Shown here: in pieces, positions 1 through 5,482 of the stretch
Layout: every line of letters begins with the position of its first letter
Position numbering within the stretch: the stretch's first letter is position 1
Origin: DATAEK01 sp036258055
GTDB taxonomy: Bacteria; Acidobacteriota; Vicinamibacteria; Vicinamibacterales; 2-12-FULL-66-21
DNA: 5,887 nucleotides
Direction: 5' to 3'
NCBI GenBank assembly: GCA_036258055.1
Contig: DATAEK010000265.1
Coordinates: 1-5,887 of the forward strand
The notes under the pieces: model-generated
Told to the model about the DNA's origin: nothing
Seen by the model: only the letters and a program-made list of their open reading frames with translations
Databases searched by the model: none
Translations under genes and position numbers: made by a program

Positions 1-1173
1 GTCGATCGCAAAAACGACGCGCCGCCCATCGGAAGGTATTCCGGCTTCACCGTGCGGGAGATGGCGGACATCGTCCGTCGAGTCATTGAAGAACTCGGCG
101 TTCACGATCGACTCTCGCCGCTCGTGCTCGTCATCGGACACGGATCGGTCAGCCTCAACAACCCCCACGAATCGGCGCACGACTGTGGCGCGTGCGGTGG
201 CGGCCGGGGCGGCCCCAATGCGCGCGCGTTCGCGCAGATGGCCAACGATCCGCGCGTGCGGCAGCTGCTGGCCACCGAGGGGCTCTCGATCGACGCGGCC
301 ACCTGGTTCGTTGGAGGCCAGCGCAACACCTGCAATAACGAGGTGACGTTCTTCGACGAGGATCTTTTTCCCGAGGCGTTCAGGCCGCTGTTCGAGCGGG
401 CGGTGGCGGCGATTGAGACGACACGGCGCCGCGAGGCGCACGAACGGTGCCGCCGGTTCGATGGCGTTCCGCGCTGGTATCCGCCGGCGGCGGCGCTCGC
501 CCATGTGCAGGGACGCGCCGACGATCTGGCGCAGCCGCGTCCCGAGTACGGCCATGCGACGAACGCGTTCTGCATCGTCGGCCGGCGGACGCGAACACGC
601 GGATTGTTCCTCGACCGGCGAGCCTTCCTTGTCTCGTACGACCCGTCGCGCGACGACGACGGCGCGATCCTCGCGCGCATCATGGCCGCCGTCGTGCCCG
701 TCGTCGCCGGCATCAGCCTCGAGTACTACTTCGGCTATGTCGATCCGACCGGATACGGCTGCGGCACGAAGCTCCCGCACAATGTGACGTCGCTCCTGGG
801 CGTCATGGATGGCGCTCAGAGCGATCTGCGGACCGGTCTTCCCTGGCAGATGGTCGAAATCCACGAGCCCACCCGGCTGGCGATCGTGGTGGAGGGCCCT
901 CGCGATCGCCTCCAGCGGGTCGTGGCGGGCAACCCAGCCATCGAGCGGCTCGTACGAAACCGGTGGATTTGGCTCGCCTGCCTCGATGCCGAGTCGGACA
1001 CGTTGTGCGAGCTCCGCGCGTCCGGCTTCGTGGCGCACACGGCGGAACACACCCTTGCGGTGGTCGCGGGTGAATCGGCGGCGTGGTACCAGGGCAAGCG
1101 CGGGTTCCTGCCACCGGTGGCGATCGTGCGGGAAGCGCCGGTTGCGACGCGCGAGAGAGGAGCTCAGGCATGA
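1..1173 (+). CDS. dabA: DabA (DUF2309/UPF0753) inorganic carbon transporter subunit, C-terminal part
   Basis: The frame is open from base 1, so the gene is cut by the window edge. 390 residues are visible; the family is usually about 800-1000 residues. DabA is the cytoplasmic zinc-binding, beta-carbonic-anhydrase-like subunit of the DAB complex, which accumulates bicarbonate. Visible here are GHGS (His at 139-141) and DCGACGG (first Cys at 184-186). They are 15 residues apart, which matches the spacing of the His and distal Cys zinc ligands in characterised DabA (H524 and C539 in Halothiobacillus, from memory). The other two ligands (Cys and Asp) would lie upstream of the window. The family C-terminus is also clear: GYGCGTKLPHNVTSLLGVMD, then SDLRTGLPWQMVEIHEP. 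The internal GTG at 52 is not a real start because homology (YSGFTVREMADIV) continues upstream of it. The stop overlaps the dabB start by ATGA, indicating translational coupling. No frameshift or missing motif is seen in the visible part. Confidence 0.93.
   Translation, partial: VDRKNDAPPIGRYSGFTVREMADIVRRVIEELGVHDRLSPLVLVIGHGSVSLNNPHESAHDCGACGGGRGGPNARAFAQMANDPRVRQLLATEGLSIDAATWFVGGQRNTCNNEVTFFDEDLFPEAFRPLFERAVAAIETTRRREAHERCRRFDGVPRWYPPAAALAHVQGRADDLAQPRPEYGHATNAFCIVGRRTRTRGLFLDRRAFLVSYDPSRDDDGAILARIMAAVVPVVAGISLEYYFGYVDPTGYGCGTKLPHNVTSLLGVMDGAQSDLRTGLPWQMVEIHEPTRLAIVVEGPRDRLQRVVAGNPAIERLVRNRWIWLACLDAESDTLCELRASGFVAHTAEHTLAVVAGESAAWYQGKRGFLPPVAIVREAPVATRERGAQA
1154..1162 (+). promoter_or_regulatory. 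Ribosome binding site of dabB
   Basis: AGAGAGGAG lies 7 nt before the ATG at 1170, inside the last codons of dabA. It decides the dabB start: the frame is open further upstream (to 1083), but that stretch is dabA coding sequence in another frame and has no such site. Confidence 0.75.
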
Positions 1174-2540
1174 CCCTCGACATGCCGAGCATTCCTCTCA
1201 CTGCGCTGGTGCTGGTGGGTATCGGATCGCCGGCATTCCTTCTCGCGCTGCTTGGGATTGCGTCACTGCTCAACCGCCCTCTGCCCGAGCGCTGGACCGG
1301 ACCCCTCGCCGGAAGCTCGATGACGATCGCGTGCGCCGCATTCGTGACGGCCCTCATCGTGTACGGAATGACGGGGACTGGCACCCAGCTCCTATCGTAC
1401 GGCGCTTGGTCGACGTCGCACGAGGGTGGCATCGCGATCGAGTTCCTGGTCGATCGACTCGCGCTCGCGTTCGCGGCGCTCTCGACGGCCATCGCGGGCG
1501 TCGTGTCGGCGTTTTCGAATCGATATCTGCACCGGGAGGCCGGCTACAACCGATATTTTGTGCTGCTCGCGATCTTCGTCACCGGAATGCTGATGGTGGC
1601 GCTCGCCGGGAACGTGGCCGTTCTCTTCATCGGGTGGGAGCTCGTCGGTCTCAGCTCGGCGCTGCTCGTCGCGTTCTTCCAGGAGCGGCCGGCGGCGGTC
1701 TCGAACGCGTTTCGCGTCGTGTCGGTCTATCGCATCAGCGACGCCGCCATGTTGTCCGCCGCGGTCTTGCTGCGGCACGTCGCCGGCACCGACAGTCTGT
1801 CGCTGCTCTTTGGCGGTGCGGCGCCGGCCGCCGGCCTGAGCACCACGAACGCGACGATCATCGCCATCCTCCTCATCGTGGCCGTTGCCGGCAAGAGCGC
1901 GCTATTGCCCTTTTCGAGCTGGCTGCCACGCGCGATGGAAGGTCCCACGCCGTCAAGCGCCGTCTACTACGGCTCGCTCTCGATTCACGCCGGCTGTTTC
2001 CTGCTGCTGCGCGCGGCGCCGTTGCTCGAACAGGCGCCCGCGGCCCGGCTCCTCGCCGGCGGGCTCGGCGCGGCTACGGCACTGTTTGCGGGAACGACGA
2101 CGCGCGTACAGAGCGACGTGAAGTCGTCGCTGGCATATGCCTCGCTGACGCAGGTGGGAATCATCGTCACGGAAATTGCCGCTGGCTGGTACACACTCGC
2201 GTTCATCCACCTGGCCGGACATGCGTGCTTTCGCCTGCTGCAATTCCTGAGTGCGCCGAACGTTCTCCACGACTTGCACGGACTCGAGGACGCCATCGGC
2301 GATCACACCATCGCGGATGCCAGTGCCCACCTCGGCGTCGTGCGATCTGATCGCGCACGCCGGCAGCTGTTCCTGATCGCGCTCGAACGGGGGTTCCTGG
2401 ACAGCGTCCTCGACCGGTTCGTGGTCGAGCCGTTTACGAGACTGGCAGGTGTGCTCACACGTCTTGACCAATGGCTATGCGACGTCGTGCTGCCCACCCG
2501 GCTGCCGGCCGCTGTCGATGGAGGCGATCAGGATGAGTGA
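1170..2540 (+). CDS. dabB: DabB, NuoL/MrpA-like membrane subunit of the DAB complex
   Basis: 456 residues, Proton_antipo_M family (NuoL/ND5/MrpA). In DAB systems this membrane subunit is thought to couple cation or proton flow to DabA-driven bicarbonate capture. Conserved ion-path residues are visible: Glu157 in FIGWELVGLSS, Lys242 in AGKSALLPFSSWLP, and Lys318 in QSDVKSSLAYASLTQVG. The signature EGPTPSSAVYYGSLSIHAG, followed by HACFRLLQFL and LHDLHGLEDAIG, fits DabB rather than respiratory NuoL, which has HAATMVTAG and a Lys where Arg355 stands here. Many hydrophobic helices are evident from residue 7 on. The end (ALERGFLDSVLDRFVVEPF) is an ordinary DabB-type C-terminus; the long lateral helix of NuoL (about 610 residues) is absent. 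The start at 1170 is chosen from the ATGA overlap with dabA and the AGAGAGGAG site. The gene overlaps the next one by 8 bp. No other complex I genes are in the window. Confidence 0.88.
   Translation: MTLDMPSIPLTALVLVGIGSPAFLLALLGIASLLNRPLPERWTGPLAGSSMTIACAAFVTALIVYGMTGTGTQLLSYGAWSTSHEGGIAIEFLVDRLALAFAALSTAIAGVVSAFSNRYLHREAGYNRYFVLLAIFVTGMLMVALAGNVAVLFIGWELVGLSSALLVAFFQERPAAVSNAFRVVSVYRISDAAMLSAAVLLRHVAGTDSLSLLFGGAAPAAGLSTTNATIIAILLIVAVAGKSALLPFSSWLPRAMEGPTPSSAVYYGSLSIHAGCFLLLRAAPLLEQAPAARLLAGGLGAATALFAGTTTRVQSDVKSSLAYASLTQVGIIVTEIAAGWYTLAFIHLAGHACFRLLQFLSAPNVLHDLHGLEDAIGDHTIADASAHLGVVRSDRARRQLFLIALERGFLDSVLDRFVVEPFTRLAGVLTRLDQWLCDVVLPTRLPAAVDGGDQDE
2520..2524 (+). promoter_or_regulatory. Ribosome binding site of the third operon gene
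   Basis: GGAGG lies 8 nt before the ATG at 2533, inside the 3' end of dabB. It supports 2533 over the in-frame ATG at 2518, which sits directly against this motif and has no site of its own. Confidence 0.7.
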
Positions 2541-4131
2541 CGCGCGGCTCTGGGTTGCCGGCCTGGTCGCCCTACCGGCGCTGGTGATCGGTGCCTGTGC
2601 TCTCCGCATTGATATCGAACGACTCCGACGACTGGCGGTCGTCTCAGCGATCGCGATGGTGCTTGTCGCGCTAGTCATCGCGCTCTCTCCGCCGCTGCGC
2701 GACTTTGCGATCCGCACCTCCGCGTTCACGTCGATTTCCGACGAAGAAGACCTCATTCGAATCGATACGCTCTCGAGCGTCCTCCTGCCGTTCGCGGCCG
2801 GGCTGTGGCTGCTCACCGTGGCGGTCACGCCGCGCGCGGCGCTTGATCGCCGCGGCTTGCGCCGAACCGCGCTCGCGACGCTGCTCACGCTGACGTCGTT
2901 TCTAACCGAGAGCGCGGTGGTTCTTCTGCTGTTGTCGGCAGCCTCTGTATGGACATTCCTGTCTGCGCTGGGGGATCCGGCGCACCGGCATCAACGCCGG
3001 GTCGTAGCCGTCTATCTGGGCGCATCGACGCTGCTCTTTGGCGCCGGCGTCGCGTTGCTGGTCAGTCCCGTGGCGAATGACACGAGGATTGAGACGGCGG
3101 CGCTCTGGCTGATCGTCGTGGCTGCTCTCGTGCGGAAAGGCATTGTCCCGTTTCACGCGTGGGTGCCGGACGTTTTCGATCACGGGCGTCTGGGACCGGC
3201 CATCCTGTTCAATGCGCCGCAGGTGGGCGCGTACATGACTGTGGTGCTGATCGTGCCGAGGGCCTCGCCCGAGATGCTGCGCACCATCGCGCTCCTGGCG
3301 CTTGTGACCGCCGTATACGGTGCAGCCCTAGCGCTAGTACAGCGCAGCGCGCGTCGGGCCTGCGGGTACCTGTTCATGAGTCAGTCGGCGCTGGTAATGG
3401 CCGGTCTCGATTGCACCAGCGTTACCGCGCTGGCCGGTGGCCTGGTGGTATGGCTGTCCGCAGGGTTGGGGTTTGCAGGACTCGCCCGCTGCGTCCTCGT
3501 CCTCGAGGGTCGGCGCGGGCGGTTGGATCTGACCACCTATCACGGTGGCTACGATCGTATGCCGGGGCTGGCAATCAGCTTTCTTGCCATGGGACTCGCA
3601 TGCACCGGTTTTCCGGGAACGCTCGGCTTCATCGGTCAGGAGCTCCTGTTAGACGGTGCGGTCGATGTGTTCCCCGTCATGGGATTCGCGGTCGTCATTG
3701 CATCGGCGCTGACGGGCCTCGCCGTGCTCAGGATGTACTTTTCGTTGTTTTGTGGCCGCTCCGATGTGCTCGCGCATCCCAGCCTGCGGCTGGGATCGAG
3801 GCCGCGAGAAGCATGGACGTTCGTGGCACTCGTCATGGCGATGATTGGCCTTGGCCTTGCGCCTCGCCCGCTAGTCGATTCACGGCTCGATGCGAGCGAC
3901 GAGATCTTGCGGCTGCGCCAGGAGCGCATGTCGCGGCAGCAGAAGCGCCAGGCGGAAGTGTTGTTCGGCTGTGAGGGCGCCCCACGAACACCGCCCGGAA
4001 TTTCGCGTCGCTGGATTAATAACTGGAACACGCGCCAGGCGGACTGGAAAAACACCTTAAGAATCCAGCGTTGTGAGACGGTGGAGAGAGGCCAAGACTC
4101 TCAGCCTGCAAACCCTTCAATATCAGTATGA
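2533..4131 (+). CDS. Second antiporter-like (NuoM/Proton_antipo_M-type) membrane subunit of the dab operon
   Basis: 532 residues, a polytopic membrane protein distantly related to NuoM/NuoN/Mrp subunits. What ties it to the family is VRKGIVPFHAWVPD (Lys202, His208), which matches the canonical K..xPFHxWLPDA segment of helix 7, and GFPGTLGFIGQELLLDGAV (Glu370), which matches the helix-12 region. Other expected features are weak or lost. No acidic residue stands in the helix (about 134-148) where NuoM has its key Glu. The usual D-x-K before the helix-8 motif reads RSARRACGYLFMSQSA. It overlaps dabB by 8 bp and has its own GGAGG site, so it is almost certainly co-expressed with dabA and dabB; a role as an extra DAB membrane subunit is inference. 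Family-like sequence ends near residue 465 (LVDSRLDASDEILRLRQER). The last 65 or so residues (from about 3928) are polar and low in family character, and may be reading into non-homologous DNA next to the integration scar. The stop is 2 nt from the tRNA-like sequence. Confidence 0.8.
   Translation: MSDARLWVAGLVALPALVIGACALRIDIERLRRLAVVSAIAMVLVALVIALSPPLRDFAIRTSAFTSISDEEDLIRIDTLSSVLLPFAAGLWLLTVAVTPRAALDRRGLRRTALATLLTLTSFLTESAVVLLLLSAASVWTFLSALGDPAHRHQRRVVAVYLGASTLLFGAGVALLVSPVANDTRIETAALWLIVVAALVRKGIVPFHAWVPDVFDHGRLGPAILFNAPQVGAYMTVVLIVPRASPEMLRTIALLALVTAVYGAALALVQRSARRACGYLFMSQSALVMAGLDCTSVTALAGGLVVWLSAGLGFAGLARCVLVLEGRRGRLDLTTYHGGYDRMPGLAISFLAMGLACTGFPGTLGFIGQELLLDGAVDVFPVMGFAVVIASALTGLAVLRMYFSLFCGRSDVLAHPSLRLGSRPREAWTFVALVMAMIGLGLAPRPLVDSRLDASDEILRLRQERMSRQQKRQAEVLFGCEGAPRTPPGISRRWINNWNTRQADWKNTLRIQRCETVERGQDSQPANPSISV
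3776..3796. repeat. Perfect inverted repeat (9-bp arms, 3-nt loop) inside the third gene
   Basis: ATCCCAGCC, TGC, GGCTGGGAT: a perfect stem with a tight loop inside coding sequence for HPSLRLG, in a cytoplasmic loop before the last membrane helix. There is no T-run after it, so it is not a terminator. It could be a chance consequence of codon choice. Confidence 0.6.
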
Positions 4132-4134
4132 TAT
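4120..4134. repeat. Small perfect palindrome at the end of the third gene
   Basis: ATATCA, GTA, TGATAT: 6-bp arms around 3 nt. It covers the stop codon of the third gene (4129-4131) and touches the tRNA-like sequence. It is AT-rich unlike the surroundings and may belong to the recombination site or tRNA downstream region. There is no T-tract typical of a terminator. Confidence 0.45.
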
Positions 4135-4159
4135 GGCGGAGAGGGTGGGATTCGAACCC
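4134..4159 (-). other. tRNA 3'-end fragment (serine-type), likely att core of an integrated element
   Basis: Read on the minus strand, this is the last 26 nt of a tRNA: the inner T-stem pairs and T-loop (GGGTTCGAATCCC), the rest of the T-stem and acceptor 3' strand (ACCCTCTCC), discriminator G and encoded CCA. The match ends abruptly at 4159/4160: the next two bases (C and T at positions 50 and 49) cannot pair with A64 and C65, and no D-arm or anticodon arm follows. This is the usual footprint left when a tyrosine recombinase integrates at the 3' end of a tRNA gene and duplicates it. In that geometry, element DNA lies to the right (5' of the core on the minus strand) and chromosomal DNA to the left. 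The intact tRNA and the integrase are not in the window. The serine-type call comes from resemblance of the acceptor and T-arm sequence only. Confidence 0.7.
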
Positions 4160-4169
4160 GACAGGACCG

Positions 4170-4198
4170 TTTAGATTCTGTAAGTTACAGATTCTAAA
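4170..4198. repeat. 29-bp near-perfect palindrome
   Basis: TTTAGATTCTGTAA, G, TTACAGATTCTAAA: 14-bp arms pairing at 13 of 14 positions around a single central base. It is AT-rich in an otherwise GC-rich sequence. It is too tight-looped for an ordinary RNA hairpin and has no T-run, so it looks more like a protein-binding dyad, such as paired core-type recombinase or repressor half-sites, than a terminator. Confidence 0.75.
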
Positions 4199-4221
4199 AT
4201 GCCGCACATGCCGTAAATGCC
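4199..4221. repeat. Three ATGCC direct repeats with 9-bp period
   Basis: ATGCC occurs at 4199, 4208 and 4217. The first two are followed by G, and the spacers are 4 nt. Short direct repeats next to a tRNA-derived core are typical of arm-type binding sites of tyrosine integrases and their accessory factors; that assignment is inference. Confidence 0.6.
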
Positions 4222-4287
4222 ACCCTCGCCGTGGTGCCTTGCACCAGATTACACCCAGAGACAGGCTCGGACAGTCGCAAGGCCTGA

Positions 4288-4575
4288 ACATTCGATTCCC
4301 TGGGCACTGAGTGCGAGGTTCATGAGGCGTACACCGACCCGGAGGGGCTGATCGAGCACAACAGCCATATCCTCGAAGCCCGTACCAAGCTGTTCAGGGA
4401 CTACGCTGACAATCACTTCATGACCGTGTACGGAGAAGCATCGCAGCCGCTGCTCGATTTGTTCAAGGCACACGGAGTCGGGTTTAAGTGGTTTTACTTC
4501 GTTCAGGGTCTGGAGGCATCCATCGCGGGCCCGCGGATTCCAGTGTCGGCCGGCGAGACCAAGCAGCCCGTATGA
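4288..4575 (+). pseudogene. 5'-truncated small protein, ABM (antibiotic biosynthesis monooxygenase)-like C-terminal part
   Basis: The frame opens right after a TGA at 4285-4287 and reads 95 codons to TGA at 4573-4575, with no usable ATG or GTG near its beginning (the first Met is mid-protein, in NHFMTVYGE). The coding character is convincing: FDSLGTECEVHEAY, then TDPEGLIEHNSHILEARTKL, then a VYGEASQPLLDLFKAHGVGF segment and WFYFVQGLEA. The pattern of a beta strand ending in EVHEAY, an H-containing helix and a late YGE strand resembles the second half of ABM-fold (dimeric ferredoxin-like) proteins such as putative quinol monooxygenases. Such proteins are usually 95-130 residues, so roughly 30-40 N-terminal residues appear to be missing. 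The break near 4288 falls close to the integration-like structures at 4134-4231. It ends 26 bp before the CoA-binding gene, suggesting an original operon. An upstream frameshift instead of a truncation is possible. Confidence 0.6.
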
Positions 4576-4589
4576 GTGCTCTTCTTCGT

Positions 4590-4594
4590 GGAGG
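4590..4594 (+). promoter_or_regulatory. Ribosome binding site of the CoA-binding protein gene
   Basis: GGAGG lies 7 nt before the ATG at 4602. It favours 4602 over the in-frame ATG at 4572, which overlaps the preceding stop as ATGA but has no comparable site. Confidence 0.7.
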
Positions 4595-4601
4595 CACGGC
4601 G

Positions 4602-5084
4602 ATGAACACCACAACCCTCGACACGAAGGTGCACGACTTTCTGGCGCAGAAGCGTATCGCGGTGGCGGGCGTGTCGCGCAACCACGGCCACCACCCGGTC
4701 GGCAATCTGATCTATCAGCGGTTGAAGAAGACCGGGCACGATGTGTTCGCTCTGAATCCGCACATGCAGACCTTCGACGGCGATCGGTGTTATCCCGATC
4801 GGCAATCAATCCCAGGCGGCGTCGACGGCGTGGTGATCATCACGCGACCTGAGACCACGGAGCGAATCGTGCACGACTGCAGCGATGCCGGAGTCCGCCG
4901 CGTGTGGATGCACCAATCGATCGGGAAGGGATCCAGCGTCTCGCCGGCCGCAGTCGAGTTCTGTCGTCAACACGATATCAGCGTGATCGCAGGTACCTGC
5001 CCGATGATGTACGGCGCCAACGTCGACTTCGGACACACGTGTATGCAGTGGATCCTGAGACTCACTGGAGGACTACCCACATGA
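4602..5084 (+). CDS. CoA-binding (Rossmann-fold, YccU-like) protein
   Basis: 160 residues, the normal size for the single-domain CoA_binding_2 family. The N-terminal Rossmann strand and glycine loop read KRIAVAGVSRN (17-27). They are followed by a helix, then VFALNPHMQTFDGDRCYP (48-65), the strand VDGVVIITRP (74-83), a helix with DAGVRRVWMHQSIGKGSS (95-112), and ISVIAGTCPMMY near the end. This order matches YccU-type proteins and the CoA-binding domain of succinyl-CoA synthetase alpha. The family binds CoA or acyl-CoA, but its physiological reaction is mostly unknown; it is cytosolic. The ending CPMMYGANVDFGHTCMQWILR has two extra Cys but no clear metal motif. The gene sits between a truncated ABM-like fragment (26 bp upstream) and a truncated membrane-protein start (ATGA overlap downstream), so it is the only complete gene of a decayed small operon. 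Reading frame and codon use look intact. Confidence 0.85.
   Translation: MNTTTLDTKVHDFLAQKRIAVAGVSRNHGHHPVGNLIYQRLKKTGHDVFALNPHMQTFDGDRCYPDRQSIPGGVDGVVIITRPETTERIVHDCSDAGVRRVWMHQSIGKGSSVSPAAVEFCRQHDISVIAGTCPMMYGANVDFGHTCMQWILRLTGGLPT
5067..5072 (+). promoter_or_regulatory. Ribosome binding site of the 17-codon remnant
   Basis: GGAGGA lies 8 nt before the ATG at 5081, inside the 3' end of the CoA-binding gene. A site this good shows that 5081 was the start of a real, coupled gene. Confidence 0.65.
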
Positions 5085-5134
5085 CGCGCCGCCAAATTGC
5101 CTGGATTCTCATCCTCATCGTCGACGTGGGATAA
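5081..5134 (+). pseudogene. N-terminal remnant of a membrane protein gene
   Basis: The ATG overlaps the stop of the CoA-binding gene (ATGA) and has a GGAGGA site. The translation MTRRQIAWILILIVDVG is a positively charged start followed by a hydrophobic helix, like the first membrane segment of a small integral membrane protein, and then meets TAA at 5132. The frame after TAA stays open to 5425 but is rich in Arg and Cys and has no membrane-helix character, so the rest of the gene is probably absent rather than hidden behind one nonsense codon. The likely cause is insertion of the mobile element whose decayed transposase lies downstream, with its end near 5131-5140. It could instead be a genuine 17-residue peptide, but that is less likely. 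Not recognised further. Confidence 0.55.
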
Positions 5135-5482
5135 TTTGCGGGGGTCGTCCATGCGGCTCGCGCGTGCGACGACTGCGACGGGGGAGCGAATCGCAGGGAC
5201 CTGCGTCGCAGGCGATTGCGGTGGGCACCGGTCTATTCAACCGCAGCATTGACAGACGGCCTTGCTCCAATGAGGCATCGTGATAGCTGTCATTCGCCGA
5301 AACGTCATCGGGCGGAGCCGCGACCGTACTCGGACCGATTGAAGGCTGCCGAACGGGCGTCGTTGTGCGCGCACGGGTGCCCCAGCCCTCTTGTGGGCGC
5401 GGAAATCCGTCCAGTTGCAGCGTGAGCCGCGAGTACCGCGCAAGCATCGCGTGGATTCGAGGTCAGAGAAGGGCCCTGACGC
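5135..5482. other. Gene-free stretch, probably the transposase-distal end of a decayed insertion sequence
   Basis: No convincing coding sequence on either strand. The open frames here (for example minus 5115-5447) lack recognisable domains and have the biased composition of out-of-frame GC-rich DNA. It lies between the truncated membrane gene and the 3' end of the transposase pseudogene, so it is most simply the non-coding tail of that element. A small symmetric cluster, CGCAGG (5193), CCTGCG (5200), CGCAGG (5207), is the only internal repeat noticed. Terminal inverted repeats could not be confirmed because the other end of the element is outside the window. Confidence 0.45.

Larger units (their letters stand above)
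4137..4231. repeat. Large nested dyad centred on base 4184
   Basis: Bases 4137-4152 (CGGAGAGGGTGGGATT) pair with 4216-4231 at 14 of 16 positions. Their midpoint, 4184, is exactly the centre of the inner 29-bp palindrome at 4170-4198. The two stems are separated by 17 unpaired bases on each side. The outer left arm is the acceptor/T-arm end of the tRNA fragment; the outer right arm repeats it in inverted, diverged form (GAGGGTGG then a mismatch then ATT on the minus strand). This could be a recombinase-binding site, a small inverted-repeat element, or a structured RNA. The structure itself is directly visible; its role is not known. Confidence 0.7.

Noticed and set aside
809..2350. A 513-residue + strand open frame overlapping dabA and dabB
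   Set aside because: It is an Arg-rich shadow frame over two clear coding sequences, typical of GC-rich DNA.
1170..4131. Respiratory complex I (nuoL-nuoM) genes
   Set aside because: They are coupled to dabA, the first has the DabB signature EGPTPSSAVYYGSLSIHAG, and no other complex I subunit is present.
4170..4198. Rho-independent terminator for the dab operon
   Set aside because: The stem is AT-rich, the loop would be a single base, and no T-run follows on either strand.
4134..4231. A complete tRNA gene on the minus strand
   Set aside because: The 3' end is tRNA-like and GGCGAGG near 4230-4224 could pair with the acceptor strand at 6 of 7 positions. However, T-stem positions 49-50 do not pair with 64-65, there is no D-loop with GG, and no 7-nt anticodon loop with U33; the centre is a 14-bp palindrome.
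4137..4231. Integron attC site
   Set aside because: No GTTRRRY/RYYYAAC core pair, and the tRNA 3' end explains one arm better; no integron integrase or cassette is in the window.
4232..4246. Small inverted repeat TGGTGC/GCACCA with a 3-nt loop
   Set aside because: Only a 6-bp stem without a T-run; common by chance in this composition.
4249..4809. A 186-residue minus-strand open frame
   Set aside because: It lies opposite the ABM-like fragment and the CoA-binding gene, whose + strand products have recognisable family patterns; the minus product has none.
5115..5447. A 110-residue minus-strand open frame downstream of the transposase
   Set aside because: No recognisable domain, no good ribosome site, and the composition resembles random GC-rich translation.
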